Counted from the stretch's first letter, positions 1 through 10,323 are shown. The stretch: DNA of 40,754 bases from Deltaproteobacteria bacterium (GCA_016932115.1 JAFGDM010000199.1:1-40754), one strand, 5' to 3'. The notes: generated by a model from the letters alone, not told the origin. Translations and numbers: made by a program.

Positions 1-42
1 AAATTTCTTATCTGCCGTGTAATTTTGTGCCCTACAGACTGA

Positions 43-552
43 TCATAGCGGCCAGAAAGACAAGATGAGCGGTAAGGCAACCACGATGACCACCAGGGAA
101 AGCGGAAGCCCTAGGTGCCAGTAATCGCCGAATTGATATCCTCCGGGGGCCATGACCAGGGCATTGGACTGGTGGCCGATCGGCGTCAAAAAGGCACATG
201 AGGCCCCGATAGCCACTCCCATTAACAGAGGATCGGCCGATACACCCATACCGTTGGCAAGGTTGATGGCAATAGGCGCCATAAGCACAGTGGCGGCGGC
301 GTTGTTGACCACATTGGACAGCAGCATTGTTCCGACCATCAGCAGCTCACTGATGTAGGTGTCGATCTCGAACAGCTCCTCCGGCGCGCTCTGGCCTTCG
401 CGCCGGGGGGTGAGTCGCCAGCCGATCAGGGAAATGAACAGCAGTCCGGCGAGGGCCACGCCCACACCGACGGGTGAGAAGTCAAACATGCCGAAGGCGG
501 GGGGCTTCCCCGTCTGCTGCCGAAAGAGGGCAATGATGATATTGGGCGGGTT
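43..552 (-). pseudogene. SLC13/DASS-type permease, C-terminal fragment (5'-truncated)
   Basis: The open frame starts at NPPNIIIALFRQQTGKPPAFGMFDFSPVGVG... (family-like NPPN motif) and continues to the natural C-terminus. A TAG stop at 553-555 directly precedes NPPN, with no permease-like sequence upstream. Confidence 0.7.
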
Positions 553-669
553 CTATGGTCCATGGGAAAATGCGATGAGGTGTTGATTTGTCGTGAGCAA
601 AAAGCTGGCAAAGTGTCCGGGAAAACAAGCCCGGGAAAGCAAAGAAATTAAATTAAATCGATTACAAAC

Positions 670-698
670 TTGACATATTATAATTATTGATTTATATT
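670..698 (+). promoter_or_regulatory. sigma70-like promoter, TTGACA-N17-TATATT
   Basis: TTGACA at 670-675, 17-bp spacer, TATATT at 693-698, inside a very AT-rich intergenic stretch (640-800). Confidence 0.5.
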
Positions 699-829
699 AC
701 CTTTAGACTAAATATATTATTTAAACATCATATATATTTACAGATAAAAAATAATTTTGGCTAAAAACATTTTAAAATTAGCATTTTAGCTTTTCGATTC
801 ACCAGGGTTTACATGGAGGGGCGGTCAGT

Positions 830-1057
830 TTGAATGAAAACCCATCAACCAAATACCATAACGAGCCAAGGCATAACTATCAACGTGACCTTATCATTGA
901 ACAGAGGGCTGTAATTCCCTCCATCTTTTCAACCTCAAGAAAGGAGAGGAGTGGTAGTAATACCGCTACGGTCATAGCCTCAGGAAGAACCAGCATTGAT
1001 TGTCGGCATAGATGTATGCCCGCTGGAGCAATAAAGTCTCGATGTTTAACCCTCTAA
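830..1057 (+). CDS. hypothetical protein (TTG start), doubtful
   Basis: 75-aa ORF, TTG start preceded by GGAGGGG at SD distance; no recognisable domain. Confidence 0.25.
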   Translation: MNENPSTKYHNEPRHNYQRDLIIEQRAVIPSIFSTSRKERSGSNTATVIASGRTSIDCRHRCMPAGAIKSRCLTL

Positions 1058-1078
1058 AATTTAGTGGAGGAGCCTAAC

Positions 1079-1429
1079 ATGAAAAAGCAATATATAAGAC
1101 CGTTTTTGTGGGGGATGGCAGTAGGTTCGATCGTGTTGCTTATTGTCATTTTTTCGGCAGGATGGGTGGTAACGAGCGGCTCCGCCCAAGCTCAAGCCAG
1201 GGATATCGCAGCCGATGCCGTACTTGATCGACTGGCGCCTATTTCCGTCGCACAGTTTATGGAAGACCCTAACAAGGAGGCGCGATTCAAGGAGATGATA
1301 GCACTGGACTCTTGGAAGAGAGGCGATTTTGTGAAGTCACAGGGCTGGGCGAGAATGCCTGGGGAAAAAGAATCCGATAGTAGAGTTGCCGTTGAGTGTG
1401 CGAGACGGCTTGGAGATCTCAAAATGTAA
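1079..1429 (+). CDS. conserved hypothetical protein with an N-terminal membrane anchor
   Basis: MKKQYIRPFLWGMAVGSIVLLIVIFSAGWVVTSGSAQAQA: one N-terminal hydrophobic helix followed by a soluble domain. Internal Met of the 1064 ORF chosen as start. Confidence 0.6.
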   Translation: MKKQYIRPFLWGMAVGSIVLLIVIFSAGWVVTSGSAQAQARDIAADAVLDRLAPISVAQFMEDPNKEARFKEMIALDSWKRGDFVKSQGWARMPGEKESDSRVAVECARRLGDLKM

Positions 1430-1522
1430 TAGGACTCATGGGTCGTGTCATTGCAAGTTGCAGGCTGGCTCATCTCACGGCCCATGCTTTTAAAACTGAG
1501 AAAGTGAACCGGAGGGGATATT

Positions 1523-1696
1523 TTGGCGCAGATCATGACGACTAAAGAAATGGCGAGCTATTTACGATTGCATCAAATAACCATCTGTAAATTATGTAAA
1601 GAAGGCAAAATACCTTCCATTCGTATCGGGAGGGTCTGGCGATTTGACAAGGAGGTCATTGATGCGTGGATCGCCTGCTCTCATGGAGCATTATGA
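1523..1696 (+). CDS. excisionase/MerR-type helix-turn-helix DNA-binding protein (57 aa)
   Basis: Read directly (below the ORF-track cutoff): (M)AQIMTTKEMASYLRLHQITICKLCKEGKIPSIRIGRVWRFDKEVIDAWIACSHGAL, which matches the HTH_17 pattern (eva/maa-YL-l....v-kl..-g.iPa.riG..WRf.k..id.W). Confidence 0.8.
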   Translation: MAQIMTTKEMASYLRLHQITICKLCKEGKIPSIRIGRVWRFDKEVIDAWIACSHGAL

Positions 1697-1751
1697 CACT
1701 TGATATGGCAATAAGAGTAAGGAAGTTGTAGTTCATGAGGAGCCTAGAAAG

Positions 1752-1913
1752 GTGTTGAGCAAAACCCGTACGGAGTACTATCGCGCTCCGGGCTTAAAAT
1801 ACTCAGGAATCAAGTCCAAGAAGCGGAAGGCCATTTCCTACAGCCATTTTGAATGGGAAGATGATAATGAAAGTAAGACCATTAAACGACAGGGTGCTTG
1901 TTGTCAGGATTGA
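1752..1913 (+). CDS. possible small basic protein overlapping the groES start
   Basis: GTG start with AGGAG 9 nt upstream; [53 protein letters not shown]. Runs 47 nt into groES in another frame. Confidence 0.3.
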   Translation: MLSKTRTEYYRAPGLKYSGIKSKKRKAISYSHFEWEDDNESKTIKRQGACCQD

Positions 1914-2157
1914 AGAGAAGGAGAAGACCAGTGGTGGAATTATCATCCCGGACACGGCCAAGGAAAAGCCGCAAGAAGGGCAGGTAATAGCCGTTGGTCC
2001 CGGGAAATGGGATGAAAACGGGAAACGGATCCCACTGGAAGTCAAAAAGGATCATCGCGTGCTTTTCGGCAAATATGCGGGCAATGAAATTGCTATCGAT
2101 GGAGTGGAACATCTCATTATGAGAGAGGATGATATCCTGGGTATCTTAGACAAGTGA
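1867..2157 (+). CDS. groES: co-chaperonin GroES
   Basis: [46 protein letters not shown]...: full-length Cpn10. Confidence 0.97.
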   Translation: MKVRPLNDRVLVVRIEEKEKTSGGIIIPDTAKEKPQEGQVIAVGPGKWDENGKRIPLEVKKDHRVLFGKYAGNEIAIDGVEHLIMREDDILGILDK

Positions 2158-2161
2158 TTGA

Positions 2162-3799
<1,638 letters not shown>

Positions 3800-3848
3800 T
3801 GCCTATTACAGGGGCCGTCGGATGTTGTTTAGGGAAGAACCTTAAAGG

Positions 3849-3880
3849 ATAGAGTCGATCCTGAGAAGGTCGGACTCTAT
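3849..3880. repeat. inverted repeat/hairpin between the convergent groEL and transposase genes
   Basis: ATAGAGTC-N16-GACTCTAT with partial inner pairing. The right arm contains the transposase stop codon (3877-3879). Confidence 0.55.
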
Positions 3881-4362
3881 ACATATTCAACATCCTGCCA
3901 TTTTCTTTTTGTCTTGCCCATCAACGCACTGTGCCCGCAATAGGCATACTTGTCCAAGCCATTAAAATCCTTTTCGATTTTAGCCCTTAGAAGATTTAAG
4001 TGGATGTATCGGACCAGTTCCTGAAAATATGCGTCTTCTTGGCAGATGATTGATTTATATCTGTTCTGAAATAGCTGACCGTGTCGCTTGTATCTTCTGT
4101 TAAAAGAAAGCGCGTAGCCTGTTAATAATCTTCTCAATAAGGTGGAAATACCGGATAGGCCGCTTGTCAAGAGCATATGGACATGATCGGGCATTAACAC
4201 CCATGAATAATATCGGGTCTTTGTTTTCGGCAAAAGGACAGAAAGCCGTTCGATAAAGTTTTCACGGTCTTTATTGTCTCTAAATATCTTCCGGCGCTCT
4301 ATTCCCCGTATCATTAAATGTTGTAATATGCCGAGTTTATCTAATCTGGCTGTTCTGGGCAT
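3877..4362 (-). mobile_element. REP-associated tyrosine transposase (RAYT)/IS200-like Y1 transposase
   Basis: MPRTARLDKLGILQHLMIRGIERRKIFRD..., YYSWVLMPDHVHMLL (HUH motif HVH), GQLFQNRYKSIICQEDAYFQELVRYIHLNLLRA. Confidence 0.9.
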
Positions 4363-4402
4363 ATCCGTTTTTAATCTTTAAACTGTATCATATCAAGTTA
4401 CT

Positions 4403-5815
4403 TTAATATTTAAGGACGTCTTCCTGTCCCAAGGTGATCTTCATAATTTTTTTTGTTTGCGGGGTAACTTTGAATCGATCATCGATCCTGAAGCCGCAGA
4501 CCCAGGCGGGTTTGTCATCGCAGCAGAGAATGGGGGTAGATCGGCGCTGCTCCATGGGCACCTTGAGATCGACAAAAAAATCCTTCAGTTTTTTGTGCCC
4601 TTTCATGCCGAAAGGTATGAATCTGTCGCCCGGTTTGAATAGTCTGAGAGTAAGAGGGAAGCGAAGCTTTTCCCCATCGAGAAACGCCCTCCACACAGAT
4701 CCTCGAAAGGGTAAGGCCTTTGTGTTTCTGATTTCTTCGATGGAGAGGGTTCGGCCGATTTCCTCGATCTTGTATTGGCCGGGGGTGTCAAGAGTATACA
4801 GAAAGGGCGCCTCTTTTTTCTTCTGCGTCTTATGAAAACCCAGTCGATCATAGGTTCGCCGGATTTCAAAACCGCCTGGGAACTTCAAAACCGCCTGGGG
4901 TTTTTCGTCCTGGGCCAATTTCCCGATCGCTTCGATGTGATCCCAGGTGATGCGGCGGAGATCCTTCTTCACCATGCCGATGAGATGCCTCGCCGTGCGC
5001 CTTCTCAGGGCAACGGGGAGATCGAGGAAGGAAGCAATGGACATCTCGTAAGAATTGTCGGGACATTGTGTTAACGCTCTCTTTAGCCAGGCTCCTGCGA
5101 CCTTCTCCAGGTAGTCGTGTTCATCACGAAGAATCTCCGCGGTCTGCCCCAGAAGACGCACGAGCTGTGGCTGATGCTTTTCTAGGAGAGGCATGAACTC
5201 CAGTCGAATCCTGTTTCGCAAATATTCGGTGCTGAGGTTCGAAGGGTCCGTGACGGAAGCAAGCTTTTTGCCTTTCAGATACTTCTCAATCTCCGGGCGT
5301 TCGAGCTTGATAAGGGGCCTGATGATCGAACCGTCGCGACAGGGGGGGATGCCCGTCAGTCCGGATGGGCCGCTGCCCCGCAACAACCTCATCAGGATCG
5401 TTTCAGCTTGATCGTTCAAATTGTGGCCCAGGGCGATTTTTTGTGCTTTGTGTTTTTCCTTCACCCTTTCGAGAAAAGCATATCGAGTATTCCTCGCCGC
5501 TTCCTCTCTCGAAGCCGTGGCATTTTTGGCAAGCATATGGCCCTGTGCAGTTTCAAAGGGCAGTTTCAGGGATTCTGCCAGGCTGCGGACGAATGCGGTT
5601 TCCGATTCGTCATCGGCCGGTCTTAAACCATGATCGAAGTGGGCCACGATGAGACGGAGGCGCAACTTATCCTTCAGTTCGTGGAGGATGCTTAGCAGGC
5701 AAACCGAATCCGGGCCGCCCGAGACGGCGACGACCACAAGATCCTCAGGTTGGATCATCTCATAGCGCGAAATGGTTTCTTTAACCTTCTGTAAGGTTTT
5801 ATGCAGAGAATGCAT
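4403..5815 (-). CDS. tilS: tRNA(Ile)-lysidine synthase
   Basis: PP-loop VVVAVSGGPDSVCLLSIL, VAHFDHGLRP, GHNLNDQAETILMRLLRGSGPSGLTGI. Confidence 0.95.
   Translation of the reverse strand: MHSLHKTLQKVKETISRYEMIQPEDLVVVAVSGGPDSVCLLSILHELKDKLRLRLIVAHFDHGLRPADDESETAFVRSLAESLKLPFETAQGHMLAKNATASREEAARNTRYAFLERVKEKHKAQKIALGHNLNDQAETILMRLLRGSGPSGLTGIPPCRDGSIIRPLIKLERPEIEKYLKGKKLASVTDPSNLSTEYLRNRIRLEFMPLLEKHQPQLVRLLGQTAEILRDEHDYLEKVAGAWLKRALTQCPDNSYEMSIASFLDLPVALRRRTARHLIGMVKKDLRRITWDHIEAIGKLAQDEKPQAVLKFPGGFEIRRTYDRLGFHKTQKKKEAPFLYTLDTPGQYKIEEIGRTLSIEEIRNTKALPFRGSVWRAFLDGEKLRFPLTLRLFKPGDRFIPFGMKGHKKLKDFFVDLKVPMEQRRSTPILCCDDKPAWVCGFRIDDRFKVTPQTKKIMKITLGQEDVLKY
4865..4899. repeat. 16-bp direct repeat, 19-bp period, inside tilS
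   Basis: TTCAAAACCGCCTGGG at 4865-4880 and 4884-4899, separated by AAC. Confidence 0.9.
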
Positions 5816-5872
5816 TGAATGTAGGTATCTCTATTCGGGTTGCCGGTATTGTAACAAAAATCAAGCTCATTG

Positions 5873-6793
5873 TTAAAGCCACTCGATTCCTTTGAGAAGA
5901 GCTTGTGTTTGAGCCAATGCTTCACCCAGAAGATCAGCTCCGCCTTTCTCCTTTAAAATGATTCTGACTTTAGGGCCAAGCGGCCGCCACCGCACAACCG
6001 AGGTAGACCTGAAAAGTGCAAGGGTGGGGGTGCCGATCATGGCGGCGAGATGGGTTATGCCGCTGTCCTGACCTGCATAAAGTGAGGCTTGAGAGAGAGA
6101 TGAAAAAAGTTCAGCCCGATCGGGGCAAAAGAGAATCCCTTTCCAGGCAGTACCTTGGAGATGCTCCTGAAAAAAAGGCAAGAGTGTTTCTTCCGCAGGT
6201 CCCAAAAGCAAGGTCGGAGGAAAAGAATAAGATTCCGAGAAGCGCCTTGCGAAGTCCAGCCAGAATTGGGGCGGGTGGTTTTTGTTTGCACTCCCCGAGC
6301 CCGGGTGAAAAATGACCTTCCTTCTTTCTTTTTTAAAAGCGTTTTGTTTTAGGAGAGGAACCCTTATCGCTCGTTCAAATGCTTCCGCGGCTTTGAGAGG
6401 GCATCCGAAAGCTTGTAGACAAGCGGCCAGATATAGGGCTGTATGAGTTTCAGCATGGGGCGGAGGAAATCCTGGGAATACTTTGATTGGAACCCCGGGC
6501 AGGAATTCATGCAACCTGGATGCAATTTTTCCATAGGGGTCGGCATGAAAAAGAACTGCCCGGTCGATGAACGGCAACGAAAGATGCGGAACTTGCTCCT
6601 TTTCTTCCGTGTAAAGAAGGTGCCAACCGTGGCTTTCATAGTCCATAGCCTGGTGGACATAGGGCGCAAGAAAATCAATGCCCGGCCGCCTGCCGACCAG
6701 GATGGTTTCGGCCGTGCCTTTTAGGGCGCAGAGGGACGGAATGAGCATGAGCGAGTCGCCGAGTGCAGCCGGCCGGATAATGAGAAGCTTCAT
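5873..6793 (-). CDS. glycosyltransferase family 9 (ADP-heptosyltransferase-like)
   Basis: MKLLIIRPAALGDSLMLIPSL, IFHPGSGSANKNHPPQFW, AGQDSGITHLAAMIGTPTLALF. Confidence 0.88.
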   Translation of the reverse strand: MKLLIIRPAALGDSLMLIPSLCALKGTAETILVGRRPGIDFLAPYVHQAMDYESHGWHLLYTEEKEQVPHLSLPFIDRAVLFHADPYGKIASRLHEFLPGVPIKVFPGFPPPHAETHTALYLAACLQAFGCPLKAAEAFERAIRVPLLKQNAFKKERRKVIFHPGSGSANKNHPPQFWLDFARRFSESYSFPPTLLLGPAEETLLPFFQEHLQGTAWKGILFCPDRAELFSSLSQASLYAGQDSGITHLAAMIGTPTLALFRSTSVVRWRPLGPKVRIILKEKGGADLLGEALAQTQALLKGIEWL

Positions 6794-7127
6794 ATGGATT
6801 CCAAGATAGAGGAAGCAGGTTGTTTTTACAGAATTATTAAACGTTTTTAAGTGGTTAAAAACATGGGTAACCGGTTGATAATCACTTTGCTTTTAGAGCT
6901 CTTGACCCTGGTTATCATTTTTCACCAGCGACCTTACGGGCGGGCAGCAGGGCACGATCTTCGCTTTTATCCTTGGCATGGGCGGCCGTTTTAGGGGAAA
7001 AGTAACTCCCACACCGGCATCTGATCATAGGGTATCAATGTTCAGTAGAGCAACTAAAAGGTACTATAAGGCTTGTTTCTTTTCTTCACACCCGTCTACT
7101 CCGAAGAGACGGGATTGCTTCATCCGG

Positions 7128-7142
7128 TTTACAGTCTGTAAA
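7128..7142. promoter_or_regulatory. palindromic putative activator-binding site upstream of a sigma-54 promoter
   Basis: Perfect TTTACAG-T-CTGTAAA inverted repeat, about 108 bp upstream of the -24 element. Confidence 0.5.
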
Positions 7143-7248
7143 GAACCCGGTGGGGTGAAAGGAGCATAAGAAGAAGAGCTGACAAGCGGGCAAGTCAAAT
7201 CAATAAAAATATCAGCTTCCTATCCCGGTGTCTTGAACGGCGTTTCCC

Positions 7249-7264
7249 TGGCATGGCCTTTGCA
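7249..7264 (+). promoter_or_regulatory. sigma-54 (-24/-12) promoter
   Basis: TGGCATGGCCTTTGCA fits TGGCACGRNNNTTGCW with correct GG/GC spacing and lies 130 bp upstream of the kinase ATG. Confidence 0.7.
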
Positions 7265-7393
7265 AAAACTGACATTGGATCCTCATGATCGATAAGGTGT
7301 GAAGGCTCTTTAAAAAAACGCCCTCCGTGCAGACAGAGAAAGCTTGGCTGGGCAGCTTTTGTGGGCGGGAAGACTTGGAGATAGGTTGCGGGC

Positions 7394-9319
7394 ATGCTCT
7401 ATTCCATCCGTGCAAAGCTGATTGCGAGCTTCATCGGTGTCTCCCTTGTGGTAGGCGCTTTTTCGCTTGTTGTGGGAACTCATCTCCTGGATCGGACCGT
7501 GCGCAACGAGGCGTCCATGCGTGTGAGCCTGGACCTAAATTCCGCGAGTGAGCTTTATAGGGTTCGAACCCATACCATCGAAGTCGCCCTCAACGTCACC
7601 ACTCTAGGGTACGGGTTCATTGTCGCTCTGAAAGAGCAGGATAGCTCTGACCTCATTTCCCGACTGGAACGGATGACCGATTATGCAAGCTTGGATTTTG
7701 CAGGGATTGTGGACGGCAAAGGGAGGCCATTGTGCCGCAACCGGCCAGATGCGGTTCTCGGTCGGAGGAAGCCCTCTTCCAATCCTATTGCTTGCTTTGC
7801 ACTGGAAAAAGGGGGCTCTGTTTCGGGAACCTTTGCGCTGAGCCGCGAATTTCTGATGGAGGAGAATCCTCAACTGGCGGAGAAAGCCAGAGTGGATGTA
7901 ATTCCCACGCCGGGTATCCAGTCCAAGTCGGAAAGGGCTGTGACCGCCGGCCTTGCCCTGGGAGCCGCAGTTCCTGTGGTTAATGAAGGAGAAGTCCTGG
8001 GTGTCCTCTACGGCGGGGTCTTGCTGAATCGTGACGAGAAGCTCGTGGATACGGTGAAGGGGACCGTTTTCCACAACGAGGAGTACAAAGGGCGCAGTGT
8101 GGGACGGGCATCGATTTTCCTAGGAGATGTCCGGATCGCCACGAACGTGCCTGCCCAGGACGGCGGTCGGGCCATCGGCACCCGGGTTGCGGAAGAAGTC
8201 CGGGAGCATGTTCTTGAAAATGGCGAGCGATGGACCAGACGAGCCCCGGTCATTGGCGATTGGTATATCACGGCCTATGAACCGATCAAAGACGTGCACG
8301 GTCACACCGTGGGCATTCTCGGAGTGGGGGTTCTGAATGAAAAATACGAGGATGTGCGGTGGAAAGTCCTTTCCGTTTTTATCTTTATCACAGCTCTCGG
8401 CATGCTCGTGGCCGCCTGCTTGGGCTGTTTTGTCGCTGAAAGAATCATTCGCCCTATAGAACGCTTGGTCAGTGCCAGCGAGCAGGTGACGGAAGGAAGC
8501 CTTACTCCAGATATCGGCCCGGTGTCGGGCGGCGAGATCGGGCTCTTGCAGAAGGCCTTCAGGGAAATGGTGTCAGCCATGGGCCGGAGAAGAATGGAGA
8601 GCCAAAACCGGCTCATCTTCTCCGAGAAACAGGCCAGCGTGGGTAGGCTTGCCGCAGGGGTGGCCCATGAGATCAACAATCCCCTTACCGGTGTCCTGAC
8701 CTATACCCACATGCTTCTGAAGCGCAAAGATCTGAACGAGGACGTGCGAGCTGATTTGCGAACCGTTGCAGAAGCCACGGAACGGGTCAGAAAAATAGTA
8801 AAAGGTCTTCTGGATTTTTCCCGCCAGACCCCACCGAACAGGGAAATGGTGAATGTCAATGCCCTGGTGAACTCCACCCTCGCTCTCATGGAGAATCAGG
8901 CCCTGGTCAAAGGAGTCAAGGTCAAATTCAAACCAGGCGAGAATCTTTCTCCTGTGAACATGGACCGCAGCCAGTTCCAAAGTGTGTTGCTAAACATCCT
9001 GATCAACGGGCTGGATGCGACGAAGTCGGGCGAAGGGATCACCGTGACGACAAAAGACAGCGATTGGGTAAATGAAGCAGGGCAAAAGGGCGTGGAAATA
9101 TCCGTAAGCGACACGGGCTGTGGTATACCGCCTGAAAACCTCAATAAGCTGTTTGACCCCTTTTTCACCACCAAAGAGGTCGGCCGGGGCACGGGACTCG
9201 GCCTCGCAGTTTCTCTCGGGATCGTCCAAAGACACGGGGGGAGCATTCGGGTCCAGAGCGAGGTCGGCAAAGGCAGCACGTTTACCATCCGGGTGCCTCT
9301 TGATGGACGAGTCGTGTAA
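7394..9319 (+). CDS. membrane sensor histidine kinase (Cache-type sensor, HAMP, HisKA, HATPase_c)
   Basis: N-terminal TM; long periplasmic region ending in GVLNEKYEDVRWK plus second TM; HAMP; VGRLAAGVAHEINNPLTGVLTYTHMLL; DTGCGIPPENLNKLFDPFFTTKEVGRGTGLGLAVSLGIV. Confidence 0.93.
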   Translation: MLYSIRAKLIASFIGVSLVVGAFSLVVGTHLLDRTVRNEASMRVSLDLNSASELYRVRTHTIEVALNVTTLGYGFIVALKEQDSSDLISRLERMTDYASLDFAGIVDGKGRPLCRNRPDAVLGRRKPSSNPIACFALEKGGSVSGTFALSREFLMEENPQLAEKARVDVIPTPGIQSKSERAVTAGLALGAAVPVVNEGEVLGVLYGGVLLNRDEKLVDTVKGTVFHNEEYKGRSVGRASIFLGDVRIATNVPAQDGGRAIGTRVAEEVREHVLENGERWTRRAPVIGDWYITAYEPIKDVHGHTVGILGVGVLNEKYEDVRWKVLSVFIFITALGMLVAACLGCFVAERIIRPIERLVSASEQVTEGSLTPDIGPVSGGEIGLLQKAFREMVSAMGRRRMESQNRLIFSEKQASVGRLAAGVAHEINNPLTGVLTYTHMLLKRKDLNEDVRADLRTVAEATERVRKIVKGLLDFSRQTPPNREMVNVNALVNSTLALMENQALVKGVKVKFKPGENLSPVNMDRSQFQSVLLNILINGLDATKSGEGITVTTKDSDWVNEAGQKGVEISVSDTGCGIPPENLNKLFDPFFTTKEVGRGTGLGLAVSLGIVQRHGGSIRVQSEVGKGSTFTIRVPLDGRVV

Positions 9320-9323
9320 GGCA

Positions 9324-9719
9324 ATGAAGATCCTTGTCGTCGATGATGAACGGATCGTGCTTGAGAGTTGCAAGAGGGTTCTGGGGGAACGATTTGATGT
9401 GAGCCTTGCAGAATCCTCCGATCGCGCCCTTGAGCTGATAGGCGGGGAGGCTTTTTCACTGATTCTCGTGGACATCAAGATGCCTTACAAGGACGGAATG
9501 ACGCTTATGCGACAGGTCAAAAAAACATGGCCGGAAATCCCTGTGATCATCATGAGCGGATACGTGACCCACGAGACCATAGAAGAAGTTGCCAGGACCG
9601 ATGCAGCCACGTTCCTGGCTAAACCCTTCACACCCGATGAATTGTTGGAAGCTCTAGAGAAGGTCCTCAAAAAGGAGAAGGGGCATGGGAAAAAAGAAAG
9701 CGCTGGTGATAGACGATGA
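9324..9719 (+). CDS. response regulator, receiver domain only
   Basis: MKILVVDDERIVLESCKRVL...LILVDIKMPYKDGM...VIIMSGYV...FLAKPF. Confidence 0.88.
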   Translation: MKILVVDDERIVLESCKRVLGERFDVSLAESSDRALELIGGEAFSLILVDIKMPYKDGMTLMRQVKKTWPEIPVIIMSGYVTHETIEEVARTDAATFLAKPFTPDELLEALEKVLKKEKGHGKKESAGDRR

Positions 9720-10290
9720 GAGGATTGTTCTCGAGAGCGTGAAAAAAATCCTTGAGGGAAGCTATGATATTGAAGTTACCCTGAGCGGTAAGCAAGGCCT
9801 CGAATGGGCCGTTCAAAAAGACTATGACGTTGTGTTGACGGATATTCGGATGCCCGAGAAGGGTGGTATGCATGTGCTTCGAGATATCAAGAGGGCCAAG
9901 CCTATGTTGCCTGTCATGATGATGACGGGTTACGCTTCGGTGAATTCGGCGGTTCAAGCCATGAAGTTGGGGGCCGCCGACTACATCGAAAAGCCTTTTG
10001 CGCCGGATGAGCTCATTAAGGCCGTGGACCTGGCCATCGAAAAATCGGCATCCCGTCCTCCGGATGAGCAAGCCTTGGTTCACAGGGAGGGAATTCTTCG
10101 GGTTCTTGAGCGGGCGGCAACAGATGCTGATTTCAATAAAGAGCTCGCACACCATGGGGCGGACGCTCTTGATGAGTACAATCTGAACAATGCGGAAAAA
10201 CTGGCACTTCTGACAGGAGACATCCCTTGGATCGAAAAATCCGTTGGCTCCCTCACGGAAAAGCAAAAGGGTTGGATTCGGGGGCTTTAG
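9685..10290 (+). CDS. response regulator: receiver plus a non-DNA-binding helical C-terminal domain
   Basis: ALVIDDERIVLESV...VVLTDIRMPEKGGMHVL...YIEKPFAPDEL, then REGILRVLERAATDADFNKELAHHGADALDEYNLNNAEKLALLTGDIPWIEKSVGSLTEKQKGWIRGL. Confidence 0.85.
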   Translation: MGKKKALVIDDERIVLESVKKILEGSYDIEVTLSGKQGLEWAVQKDYDVVLTDIRMPEKGGMHVLRDIKRAKPMLPVMMMTGYASVNSAVQAMKLGAADYIEKPFAPDELIKAVDLAIEKSASRPPDEQALVHREGILRVLERAATDADFNKELAHHGADALDEYNLNNAEKLALLTGDIPWIEKSVGSLTEKQKGWIRGL

Positions 10291-10323
10291 GCACCGAGGT
10301 TGTGAAGGTGTTTGAAAGGTGAA

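Noticed and set aside
1697-1866. CIRCE/HrcA operator upstream of groES
   Set aside because: No TTAGCACTC-N9-GAGTGCTAA-like inverted repeat was found.
6978-7169. 63-aa ORF in the spacer upstream of the kinase
   Set aside because: Overlaps the palindromic regulatory elements; no SD or recognisable protein pattern.
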